Of a DNA stretch of 64,000 bases, positions 44,301 to 55,176 are shown one piece after another. Position numbers and translations under genes: made by a program. Each line of letters starts with the position of its first letter. The first letter of the stretch is position 1. The stretch covers positions 86,729,654-86,793,653 of the forward strand of contig CM068367.1 in NCBI GenBank assembly GCA_034769895.1, written 5' to 3'. Source of the DNA: Magicicada septendecula. Its lineage: Eukaryota; Arthropoda; Insecta; Hemiptera; Cicadidae. The notes beneath the pieces were generated by a model. The model did no database searches. It was given only the letters and a program-made list of their open reading frames with translations, and was not told the origin of the DNA.

Positions 44301-45493
44301 GAATACATGGCTTTCTTTCACCTTAATTGTAGCGGTTCCTCAGCGTACCCTCTCCTGGTCCTGAGTCCTTGATGTTGTGAATCCTGCGTAGTCGTGAAGT
44401 CCTAGATTCTTTCCTCGTCCTCTGGGTCCTCTCGGAAGTCCGATGACTTGTCCTCTACGTCTGATATTTATGCCATGTAGTGTGCTGCTCCCTCGTCCTC
44501 CGTAATGGTCTCTGGCTGCAGCGGTGGTGTCACGAAAGTGATGATGTTGTCAAGCATCGCCTCCGGCTACCCCTGTAGGCGAAAAAGAGTTGTTGTTGTT
44601 GGGCAGAGCCTCCGGCTGCCACTATGGTGTGACAAGAAAGAGTTGAAGTCGCCGGGCAGAGCCTCCGGATGCCTCTGTAGTTGAACGAGAAAGAGTTGAA
44701 GTCGCCGGGCATAGCTTCCGGCTGCCTCTGTAGTTGAAGTCGCCGGGCAGAGCCTCCGGCTGCCTGTGTAGTTGAACGAGAAAGAGTTGAAGTCGCCGGG
44801 CATAGACACCGGCTGCCTCTGTAGTTGGACGAGAAAGAGAACAAGGCTAATGTGCCCCGTTTATTTATAGTCTAAGGCGCAAAATTCATGTTTCGAAAAT
44901 TCTCTGCAGGAATAGGTTTGTCGTGGCGTCCTTTTACAAACACGATTATTCCCACACTTTTTTCACTTGTCTTCGCAACATGCGAAGTCTTTTGCAAATT
45001 ACCCAATATTCATCTGGTCGGTAATTTTTATGTGTACAACTGTGTTTAAACCGTTTCTCGTTATCTTCATTAATATTGGTTTTATTTATGTTTATTTTCA
45101 CTGTATTCGCACTTTTTATTATTTTCGCACCATCTTTCATACACACGTGCGTCTTTATATTATACACACTGTGGTGTATTTGGTTTTGTGATATTTCATA
45201 TACACTTATCACTATTTAAATAATTCATATATTTATTAGCGTTTATTTAGGGGTGACGCTTTACAGGAATCAACTGGCCTCACACACACACACGTAAGAT
45301 ACACGTGTACACACAGACGCAGCTGTGTGGCGTGACCCACCTGTTCAAGCATGGAATTTTGTTGTCCCCTTTTAGAGCTTTCAATCTGAATTATTATTAT
45401 TATTATTGACAATATGGATTATTTACTTAAATTATATTAATTATCTTAACTAATTGTGCAATGCACAGTACCCTATACATTTGTACTGTTGCA
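44300..45493 (-). mobile_element. LTR fossil E inside the palindrome spacer
   Basis: Minus strand: starts TGCAACAGTACAAATG, related to the starts of A, B and D. TATAAATA lies at 44862-44869, 624 nt in, then a minisatellite and a GAGGAC-rich stretch. The 3' end is unresolved (it may reach ~43.6 kb). Non-coding. Its start lies 22 bp from the right palindrome arm. Confidence 0.55.
44554..44838. repeat. 53-bp minisatellite within LTR E
   Basis: About six units built on GCAGAGCCTCCGGCTGCC followed by TGTAGTTGAACGAGAAAGAG and TTGAAGTCGCCGG. One unit is shortened to about 38 bp and the outer units are diverged. Confidence 0.85.
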
Positions 45494-46329
45494 CTACATC
45501 GTCAGAAACTGAAATAATTGGTTTTAAATTGATTTAATAAAAAAACAATTCATTCGATTCTTAAATAATGCATATATTCTCTAATGTTACGTACTGGGAA
45601 ACTGTGTAATCTCATATTTTATGAGACATTCGTTAAACAAAATAAATTTATACGTGAAGAAGAAAACTATTATTAGTATTTCTGTGGTTACTACTATCTC
45701 AATACGAAACCGTTTCTTTTCATTCGTCACATACATGTTTAAAATGTAAGTAGACGGGGAAAGTCAACGGGAAAAGAAGAAGAAGTAGGTTTACTTACAA
45801 CTGGCTAAAAATACAACATTAACATGTGTTACGTGTGGTAAAAATAATGAATTTTATAAAGGACATTGATTTGGCTTAATTTGCAGCAGCACAAATTAAA
45901 AGATCAGTACGTTTAATAAAAATAACATATTCGTTTTTTTAATATAACACGAAAAATGATAATGTTTCTAATACAATAATGTATGTTGTACACAAATAAC
46001 ATGTTTCTAATACAAAGTACATGTTATTTCCTGGGAAAAGTAGCTCCTGAGAGAAAAAAGGTTTTTATTGTTCGTTGTCGAGTCTTATCGCTACATCTTA
46101 TGGCTAACTGAGTAACGAAATACAAAATGAAAAAGTTTAATTACGCTGTCTACAGATGAAGCAATTAATAAAGAACCGCGGCTCCATGACATATAAATAA
46201 CAAATTAAATCACATCAGCGCAAAATTACACTATAGGGCATCTCAAACTTAAATGTGACATCTCATGCAACATTGCATTTAAATTAACATAATTTATTTA
46301 AACCTCCGTTTGTGCCTGCATTAATTATT

Positions 46330-46697
46330 TTATAAGATAAAAGCTAAGACACAGAACACTCGGGAATAAGACAAGGAAAGGCACCTAGATAAAATTCTAT
46401 AAGTAATGGCAACACCTGTAACTAACTTCTATAACTTATGGAAGTGAAACTTGGACAATGACGAGAAATGATGACCGAAGAATACAAACGAGTGAAATGA
46501 AATTATTGAGAAAAACCAAAGGTTGCACCCTTAGAAACGAAATACGAAACGAAGATATAAGAACCGAGTTAAATGTATATTCTATGGCCAGCAGAATAAG
46601 TAAAGGACAAATAAAATAGAGGCAGCATATCGAGAGAATGAAAGATATGAGACTACCTAAACAAGTAATAAGATACGGGCCTCAAGGAAGATTCTCT
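46330..46697 (+). pseudogene. LINE ORF2 C-terminal end in right arm
   Basis: Inverted counterpart of the left-arm LINE fossil; same blocks (TWTMTRNDDRRIQ, RNEDIRTELNVYSMAS, HIERMKDMRLPK) and the same stop before RQHIERM. The lesion therefore predates the arm duplication. Confidence 0.82.
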
Positions 46698-46707
46698 GTG
46701 TGCGTGC

Positions 46708-46738
<31 letters not shown>

Positions 46739-47000
46739 AAATCAGTTACGTAACTCACAGAGGAAGAGCCACTTACATAGACCATACGATCGTACCGCCG
46801 GATAATTCTTTTTTAATGTTCTTCTATCCTTTTCTTAAAGTACTGATTAATTAATTATTATTGTTTATGTAGATTTTTACGGCAATGTTCCGTAAGGAAA
46901 TGGAAGAATGGTGATCGCGAAAAATTCGTGAAGAGCAGATTCTGATTCTACTACCCTCAAAACACGAAGTAAAGTCATTTTCCGAAAAGTGTGTAAAATG

Positions 47001-47876
47001 TTTCTATGGCGAACGATAACTACCGCAAATTCAAACAGAATCAAATAATTTTTTGCATATGTGCCCGAGTGATAGAGTACGCAAGGCCTGTTGATTTTGG
47101 TGAAGGTCAGTTAAGGAGAAGGGGTAGTTTACCAGCATCATTCTACGTTTTAACAAGGGTAAAGTACTTAATTTTGATAAATAAAGTATCCTGAAAAGAA
47201 GGATATAATAACCCACTGTAGAAAGGTAGATGAAATATCTATAAATTAAAAGGGTAGCTGAAGAGGAAGGGGGTAATTTTATGTATTGCTATTATAAACT
47301 TATTCGACCGACAACTTAAAAATGTCAATAAAATATTAACAATTGATATCGTTCCATGCTATGTAACCAGGAATACGTAAACAAAATAATTTTTCGTTTT
47401 CAGAAATTCACAAATAACAAACGCTGGGCGGTATTAGCTTTTTTTTGCGATGTTTAAATAAAAGATAATTTAATCAAATTAATTCTTTATTTTTAAAAAT
47501 TTAACAACTAGGTATAGTTCGTATTTTGATTAACAACTATGTATAGTTCGTATTTTGATTATCATTCTCACCGTTTTTACCAAAAGCATGCTGATATATT
47601 TGGTTTTGTTTTGAGCGTTTGTGTATGTATGAAAAATAATTTGATAATTAATTAGAACATGGAAGTTCTCTACCGATGTTTTATATGTGTACTACGTTAT
47701 CGGCAACAAAGAAGTAGTTTCTAGGGAAATATTTCATTTCAATTTGTTAAACAAAAAACTCGATTTACAAGGTGGGGGATATTTTTTTAGAAATTATCGA
47801 AGCGAATTCTAGTAAATAATTTTAAATATAAATCTTAGAACATGGAAGTCATGTATGGTTTTCCATACCGATTTTT
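47001..47876 (-). repeat. Retroposon-like repeat, long form, in right arm
   Basis: Counterpart of 36587-37435. Plus strand starts TTTCTATGGCGAACG and ends CCATACCGAT. Confidence 0.65.
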
Positions 47877-48901
47877 TAATTAAAATATACCTATCTTACT
47901 TAAAATATAAGAACTAAAGACCTAAAGTGTTCAGCGTTTGTATTTAATACTAAGTTATGCTTAAGACCATGGTATTTTTCCTAACATCTCAGTAATTATA
48001 GACTTTACGTTCAAAACAGAAGTTAAAAATGTTATAAATTCTTCATATACACAAAATAAATTTTTAAAAATTGCAAATATACTGAAATCGTACATAAATC
48101 GTATTATAAAAATGTAATAAGTACGCTACGGGAAGAAATATTATTTCCAATGCTAAATGTTCAGGAGAAAATATTCCTTACACTGCAGGCGTAGGATGTT
48201 CCATGTCCCACTAAGTGGCTACACTTACATCCTAAACATTTACATCCTAATTTAGACATCCGAATCAGAGAAGAACACATCAGACAAGTGATTACGACTT
48301 AACGTCTGGGAAGCCAAAATAAGCTCAAAGATTAAATTCCAGCCTGAAAAGTCAGTGTTTAATAAATTTAATGTAGTGAGTGAGGAGTCCTGTGGAAAAA
48401 TTATGACGTCAAAGAGTGTTATGACGTCAATGACAGTTGATTCTCTACAGACATTTCTCTCTGTCACTAATAGAGGTAATCTTGACTTGCACTACTTGCA
48501 GGGAGCGTATACCAGTGCTGACGTCCACTGTTGTGTTAACCGTGAAACGTCGCTTTGTCTTTTAATACAGTTTCTTAATTATCACTGTTGTTTATCACTT
48601 TTCCGGACGCGTGTGCACGTACTTGCGTACGTACTTGTCTGCAAAACAACACCACTTACTCAATTATAATCAAATGTACAAACAGGTGTACGGACGGGTC
48701 TACCAATGTCACAAAAGAAAAGAATTTTTGCAACGTAGATTTCTAGTCTGAAAACTCAAAATTGCAAGAATTGTTCTATATAACCTTATACACGTAGTTC
48801 ATATTAACCAATGAATTCTCTCTCTCCCCCCTCCCTGCGTCTGCCTGTTACCCTCTCCCCCTACCCTCTCACTACTCGTCTGTTTCGCTTTTCCTCTCTG
48901 T

Positions 48902-49007
<106 letters not shown>

Positions 49008-49697
49008 ATTTCATTTTCTCTCCCTCGACAATAAATTATCCGAGTCTTACATGTTCTTAAGTTTCAGTGGTTAGCATGAAAACCATTTCTTGTCAAAGAT
49101 AGATTTAGTTTAGACGTAAAAAATGTGTGGTTTTGTTAACACTGCGGCTTAGCACATTCAGTCGTTGTTATCACTATATCACGCCAATATATATCCTACT
49201 GTCAACAGTATCAAACGCACACGACTCTATTCCGTAAAGTAAATGCTCTATAATAAGTGTACGGTCGCTTCGACAAACACGAATAGGATACATTGAGTTA
49301 CAAACAAAACAATACTCAAAATATATTTTTTTTGATCGTCAACAAAGTTATTAATACATCTTTTTATTTACTATTTGGTTTGTTTTTCATTTCTAGATGA
49401 AACATTGTAATAACAGAACCACATTTTCTCTGAATTATAAACAAAACAGCAGTATTTAATTAATAAAATTGTGTTAGTTGTGATAATCACAAACAAAAAT
49501 TACGCTGTGCAACAGCGTAAAACTGCAATAGAATGCATTCGAAAAACAAACATTCAAAATACGTTTCAACATATAATAATATCAATAATAAAATAACGAT
49601 AATATGTCCTTAAATTCGTAGTGACCGTTAATCAATGAATTTGACGAAGTCGAAACCGACGAAGGATTTCCGAGGATCGGTCACAGAAATATGTACC

Positions 49698-49823
49698 ATA
49701 AATTTTAAGTTATTTGTGTCAATGTTTCGACAGTATTTATTGTCATCATCAGGATAATTGTTGCTGAGTTGTTACGACGACAAACACACAACGAAACGTC
49801 GACACAAATAATTTAAAATATGT
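49698..49823 (-). ncRNA. Short inverted repeat with hammerhead-like motif
   Basis: Arms 49698-49729 and 49792-49823 pair with about four mismatches. Minus strand: CTGATGA (49746-49752), stem II GACA/TGTC, GAAAC (49724-49728) and ATT. A decayed partner on the plus strand keeps GAAACGTC (about 49793-49800) but not CTGANGA. Layout matches the 16-kb element at about one third of its length. Confidence 0.55.
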
Positions 49824-50386
49824 CTTATACTTTTCTGACCGATTCTCTCAAACCCTTCATCGGTAAAACTCAATGATAATATGGTTAATAATAGTAAATA
49901 ATAATATTTTAAAATAATAATAATTACAACAATTAACAAATTTATTATTTTTATTTCTTAATTTGTTTTGGGGCTCGGCAACTAAGGACTAACGACATGA
50001 CGACGTCTAAGGGGTGTTTTCTTATTACCTACATTTTAGTTGACTCACAACGACAGTGAAACCTCGTACACATTAAGACGGAAAACGACATTTTCAAAGT
50101 CTGTACAGTTGTCTTGCTGCTTTAAGGAAGTTCAGTTAGGACCGTTAACTGGTCATTTCCGTGGACTTTTTTCAAATTACCTTTTACTCTGTGTCTCTGC
50201 CTTAGTTCTGCAAGAACACTACAGTCTTCGATTATGTGTTTCACTTCAAGTGGTTCGCCACGGCTCGTTCTTGTCCTTTTAGGAGGTACGAATACGTCTA
50301 TTTCGTGTGCCCGATGCAATGCGCAGTCTTGCGATAACAAATTTATTACTACTATTTTTAATTATATTATTATAATTTAAATGTAA

Positions 50387-50425
<39 letters not shown>

Positions 50426-50990
50426 TTGTACTTCATTTTAATAATTTTTTCATTTATTATTACTATTATCGTTGATATTGTTGTTGTTAAAAATATTTTT
50501 TAATGATATTTTCTGTGAACAACGTAGTTAAGAGAAAATTCTCAGGGGTCGTTATTTCACAGCTTTTTCTGTACGACCGCGGTTTATTGGACTTACCAGT
50601 ACGCTTCAAGTGTCTTACCAAACCTATGCGGACAATCTTCCACTATCCCGGAAAGCACTAGACTTTTATCTGCGGTCGGAACTACAACACTTGTTTCAAT
50701 GCAATGAGTTCGCGGACTTGTGGCTGGTTTCTCCAAAATTGTCGTTTTCAGAGACGGCCACGTGCGTCACACGATTGAATAAGTAACTGATAATCAACTG
50801 AAATTGCACAAAGCTTTATTTCAGCTTAACTGAAATTCTAAAGCTCTGAAAGTAGTTTACGCTTTCTTTTTGCTTATGATTATTATGGAAACTATGGTAA
50901 GATCGTGTGAATATCGGTTTATTCTGGTCAAGAATTGTTCTAACCTTCAGGGAAATTATGTAGAGTTTACATTCATTTTATGCCTTATTA
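49824..50990. other. Unassigned AT-rich sequence with a (TTA)n tract
   Basis: Contains (TTA)n at about 50388-50425; otherwise nothing recognised. Confidence 0.45.
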
Positions 50991-51556
50991 GGCCGGGTTC
51001 ACACTGGAGCGACATTATGTTTCGCGACAGAACCGTTTTGCCACATTGTGTTGCAAAGCGTCGCAGATGACTCTACTGCAATTAGGATCTATGAAGCGTC
51101 ACACACTGGCTGCGACATTGTCTAGAGGCTCCTCGCGACCAAAGACGAAGCTCCTTCATGTTTCGCAACAAAACAGCTAGCGAACTGCGCGTGCGCTGGA
51201 TTCTAACTACACAAGGCAGGGAGTTTATATTACTGTTAGTCCTACATGGCAAATGAGTGCATTGTCCTTTCGTTCTGAATCTCGCATACTGTTGTGTATT
51301 TGTTGTTATTATTATTATTATTATTATTCTTAATTACAAAGGAGTATAATGGAAACAAGTGTAGGTGTAGTTGAAACTGAAATAGATGCAAAATAACACT
51401 TGTCACGAACCCACTTTTACAGCTCAAAAACAAATGATGAGAAATTGTTTTGTCGTGAGCCAATGCCTCAAGCCCCTGTCCACTGAATCTTTGCAACACG
51501 ATGCGTCATAACGGTTCCGTCGCGAAACAAAATGTCGCTCCAGTGTGCGGCCGGCC
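50991..51556. mobile_element. Harbinger-like MITE with TTA target duplication
   Basis: 566 bp. ~70-bp terminal inverted repeats: left GGCCGGGTTCACACTGGAGC, right (reversed) GGCCGGCCGCACACTGGAGC, both continuing through GACATT and TGTTTCGCGAC to GTGTTGCAAAG. Flanked by TTA (50988-50990, 51557-51559). Contains (TTA)n at 51303-51327. No transposase. Confidence 0.8.
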
Positions 51557-51745
51557 TTATGAGCACATACAGTATATATAGGCGTACTCCTGTAGCTGTG
51601 CAAAAGAATTTTCGTTGGAATTCACACTCACATATTTATGTTTGTGTTTATATAAGTAGGTTTCTCTAGAAAAAGAATGATACCTAGAGACCTTTATGCA
51701 ATGTGGTTGTGACGAAGAATGATTAAGCTGAAAAGGACTGATATA

Positions 51746-52399
51746 CAGTAATCCACCGTTATAACGGGCTAACAGGGTCTCTGGGGTATCCGTTATATGA
51801 AAGTCCATCGTAACTGTGTATACCAAATGGGCCTTATAGTATGGTTATGGCTCATTTAAACTACGTGGATAGCAATAGAAACTATTTATTTTTTGTACTT
51901 TTATAAAATAGACAGCAGTACAGCAATAAAAAAAAGTTATAGCTTGTACAAAATACTTTACGCCTATACAAGGTAATTGTAATTAAAACTTAGTCCAATG
52001 TAAAGAACAGATTATATTTTACACAAAATATTCATAACTATAGTAAAAACTATCCCCAATGTCTATTTTCTTCAAAAACAAGATGGCTAAGTCATAGAAC
52101 CACTTTCTATATTTCTGGCTTAAAAAAATTACTAATTTTTGTTTGAGATTGATTAGAGTTAATTTCTTTAGTCAGTAACTTACAAAGGTGTCGCAATTGA
52201 TTATAATAGGGCGGTATGTTTTCATTTTCTGATTGCTGAACATACTCAGTGCCAAAGTTCAAGTCGTCTTTTACTTCGCTCTCAATGTCCAGCGTTCCTA
52301 AGCGTCATTTTTCAGCCTGATTGTCTTTAATTTTTCAATATCCTATGCTTATAGAGCTGTCCGTTATAAGCAGAGTCTGTTATAAAGGGAGGATTACTG
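51746..52399. mobile_element. Tigger/pogo-type MITE with TA target duplication
   Basis: 654 bp. Left end CAGTAATCCACCGTTATAAC, right end (reversed) CAGTAATCCTCCCTTTATAA, flanked by TA (51744-51745, 52400-52401). CAGT ends, TA duplication and CCGTTATAACGG-like subterminal motifs fit the pogo group. Non-coding. Confidence 0.8.
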
Positions 52400-52439
52400 T
52401 ACTTTAAAGAGATGAAGTGTCGGCAAGAATAGTTGGGTC

Positions 52440-52630
52440 AAAAAAACTGCTGAAAGTAGCATGAAAAAGTATGTTTGGTTGGGCATATGTTGCGTAGTAA
52501 CTGTCGGCATAGAGGAAGAGAGGACGTGGAAAAAGAAAGTTTGGAATGTGCCATGACGTCAGGAACGGAAGGAGCTACAGACTGATGAAGACGGATAAAC
52601 AGGAGAGGGAGAGAGAGAAATGTGAAACAT
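52440..52630 (+). pseudogene. Possible LINE 3' end
   Basis: VGHMLRS, EERGRGKRKF-like and DVRNGRSYRLMKTDKQERE blocks in shifting frames resemble the GHV, RGRPRK, YRxxK end of LINE ORF2. Weak and broken. Confidence 0.35.
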
Positions 52631-53115
52631 TTCGTTTAAACATGTTGCATGACATTTTACAAAAGAAGAAGTGTCTAGATGCAAAACCAGACAACTGACA
52701 TCTAAGTGATTTTACAGTAAACACAAAAACTAATATTTTTATTTTTATAGGTTGAATTGTGCAACAGATTTTTTAATAAAATCACATATGTTGAAATTTT
52801 AAGTTGTAATATTCACTTTATACCAGATGTGTTTTGTTTTCTTAGAAAACAGGTGTAATTTTGGAAAAAGTCGGGGTTTGCTTCTAATCAGTGGAAATGT
52901 CTGCTTTTGCACCAAATTTTGTGTAATGAACTGATAGGATTTACACAAAAATAGTAAGGTACAACAATAATAATTAATTACTAAATTTTGTAAAATGCTG
53001 CCTTTATTAAAAATACATGTATGACATTTTTATCTTATGAAATTACTTTTTTAGAAAAAGATTGTAAAATTAATAAGTACAAATGAATCGATAATGATAA
53101 ACGTATTGTATTAAC

Positions 53116-54857
53116 TTAAATTTTTAGGTCTTTATTCTCTTGTTGTTCACATTTGTCAGTATCTTCCGTATTATGTATATTTTCTTCAGAGTTCTGTTTA
53201 TCAACACAATTTTTTAGAAAATGCAGATTTTCATTTGCTTGCCAGTCAGAACCAAAGTGTACAGTCAATAGTGAGCATACGTCGTTAATTTTTTCTTTTT
53301 TAATTGAATTGCCTATGTGTAAAAGATCAGGCTTAATAGTGGAAACTCTTTTTCCTTTCTTTAATACCGACTTACCACAACCAATATCAGTGAGATGCAG
53401 AGGCTCACCTCTGACAAACACATTTCCTTTCTCTCGGGTCAATATCATACGCTTTGCACAATTAAATTTATAATGCCAAGATGATGTTTGTTTGAGATTT
53501 TTGCTGCTTTCCGCCAGTTGTATGCTTTAAAACGGAGGATGCTATATTAATAACAGTACCAAATCTTTCAAAAATATCAAAATATGTTACCGGTTGTACA
53601 ACTGTGTCTATTTTTTTTACACATTTCTCTATATTACCAAAAATACGATCTGGTGGCATAAAACTATGACCAACGACTGGAAAAATTAATTCAACCTGTT
53701 TAATTTGTGGCGGTGCCCCTTCCATCCATTTAATTAGCATAGTAACCATTGTCGTATTTTTGTTCTGTTCCCCACAACCGTCTCCAACCAATCGAACAGT
53801 GTCTGTTTCAGGGGAAACAGTGTAGAATTTAACCGATGAAAAACTGATGAAACAATTTCATTTGAACTTTTAGGTTTATCAACTTCACACCATGTATAAG
53901 TGAACACATTGTCTTTTGTTAGAGAACTTTTAGAATGCCCTTCAACTATTGTAAAATTGTATATAAAAAACTGCCTACAGTAATAAGCTTTTTGGTCAGG
54001 CAGTTTTGGTATCGTCAGGTTTTTTTCACAATCGAATGAAAATGTTTCAATGTTACAACTATTGTCTTTTAATATCGAATAAAAGGCAGATGCTCCAAGT
54101 GAAAGCACTCTTTTTTCTGTCATAATATGAATGCGTTTATTTGGATCAGTTTCCCGTTTAAGTTGCTCTTTAAATAGCAAACAAGAAGAGCAAGCATCTG
54201 TTAAAGGAGTTCCAAACACTAAGTTATATTCTGTGTTAAAAATTTGTCTAAAAAATGATTCTTTAACTTTTAATGACTGGTCGATTGTTTTGTTATTGTA
54301 CATGCGCCACAACTTTTTATTGTTCAAATTACATGGTAAATATTTTCTTTCTGTCTTTGAACGACAGTAATGGCTCTCAGCACACTAATCAGACTCAATA
54401 AATTGTCGCACTGATATTTTGTTTGGATGTCTAATCATTGAAGTGTGGTCATCTCCGCGATTTTCCTTAGGTATGACTCCTCTATTTTGAAATTTTTTGG
54501 CAATGTTAGCTACTCTATCTTTTCCAATTCCAAATATGGCTAAAAATGTACTTCTGCAAACAGGCACCTTCCTTCTATTTTCAGAAAATATAAAATACTT
54601 TGTACTTACAGTACGAGTTTTATGCAGTGCTTCATACTTTTTCCTTTTTGGTGCATATGTTTCTAGATGTTTCCGTATAAAACAGTCTTGTTCAATTTTA
54701 TATTGACATCATAGAATTTTAAATGGGCAGTTTTAATATCTCTCATTGTTAATGAACAACATTGAAATGGTTGATAAGGCTTTCCTCGATCTCCACATTT
54801 TGGATAAACAGCCATAGTCACTGGTTTGTATCTGAAACAATAGGAACACCACATTGT

Positions 54858-54891
<34 letters not shown>

Positions 54892-55176
54892 GGTATTATA
54901 ATTATGTACAAAACAGAGGTATCTATATCCTAGTCTATATACGTAACGATGAATTAGTTCAAATGGTTCAAAATATTTTAAGAGAAAATTTTACTTTAAA
55001 AATTTAACGTTTTAATTTAATGTTTAATATAAACATTATGTTATAGGTTATTGTAAAACTAATGTGATTTCAAAAAAATAAACACTAACCTGTTACATTT
55101 TTCAATTGTACGGTTCAACTTAGATGAATCTCGCAATTTCTTTCTCCCTTTTCCTACAGCAGATGGCTTTATATTA
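53116..55176 (-). pseudogene. Transposase of the unassigned DNA transposon, intron-containing and broken
   Basis: The first visible exon (KPSAVGKGRKKLRDSSKLNR..., 55090-55176) is cut upstream by the Tigger insertion. A 258-nt intron (54832-55089, GT...TTTCAG) follows, then YKPVTMAVYPKCGDRGKPYQ, QPFQCCSLTMRDIKTAHLKF, VCRSTFLAIFGIGKDRVANI, FGTPLTDACSSCLLF, FSFDCEKNLTIPKLPDQKAYY, VFTYTWCEVDKPKSSNEI, GDGCGEQNKN, IFPVVGHSFMPPDRIFGNIEK and a C-terminus ending ENKDLKI. The DGCGEQNKN and DCEKNL aspartates could be catalytic; this is inference. I recall similar proteins as common uncharacterised insect proteins. Breaks: frameshifts near 54700, 53810 and 53490, and a TAG at 54385. Confidence 0.75.

Noticed and set aside
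44530-44844. Repetitive 80-104 codon frames on minus strand
   Set aside because: They are the 53-bp minisatellite translated; frame is not kept by the shortened unit.
44300-45000. CRISPR-like array
   Set aside because: Repeats are contiguous minisatellite units without unique spacers, in a eukaryotic transposon context.
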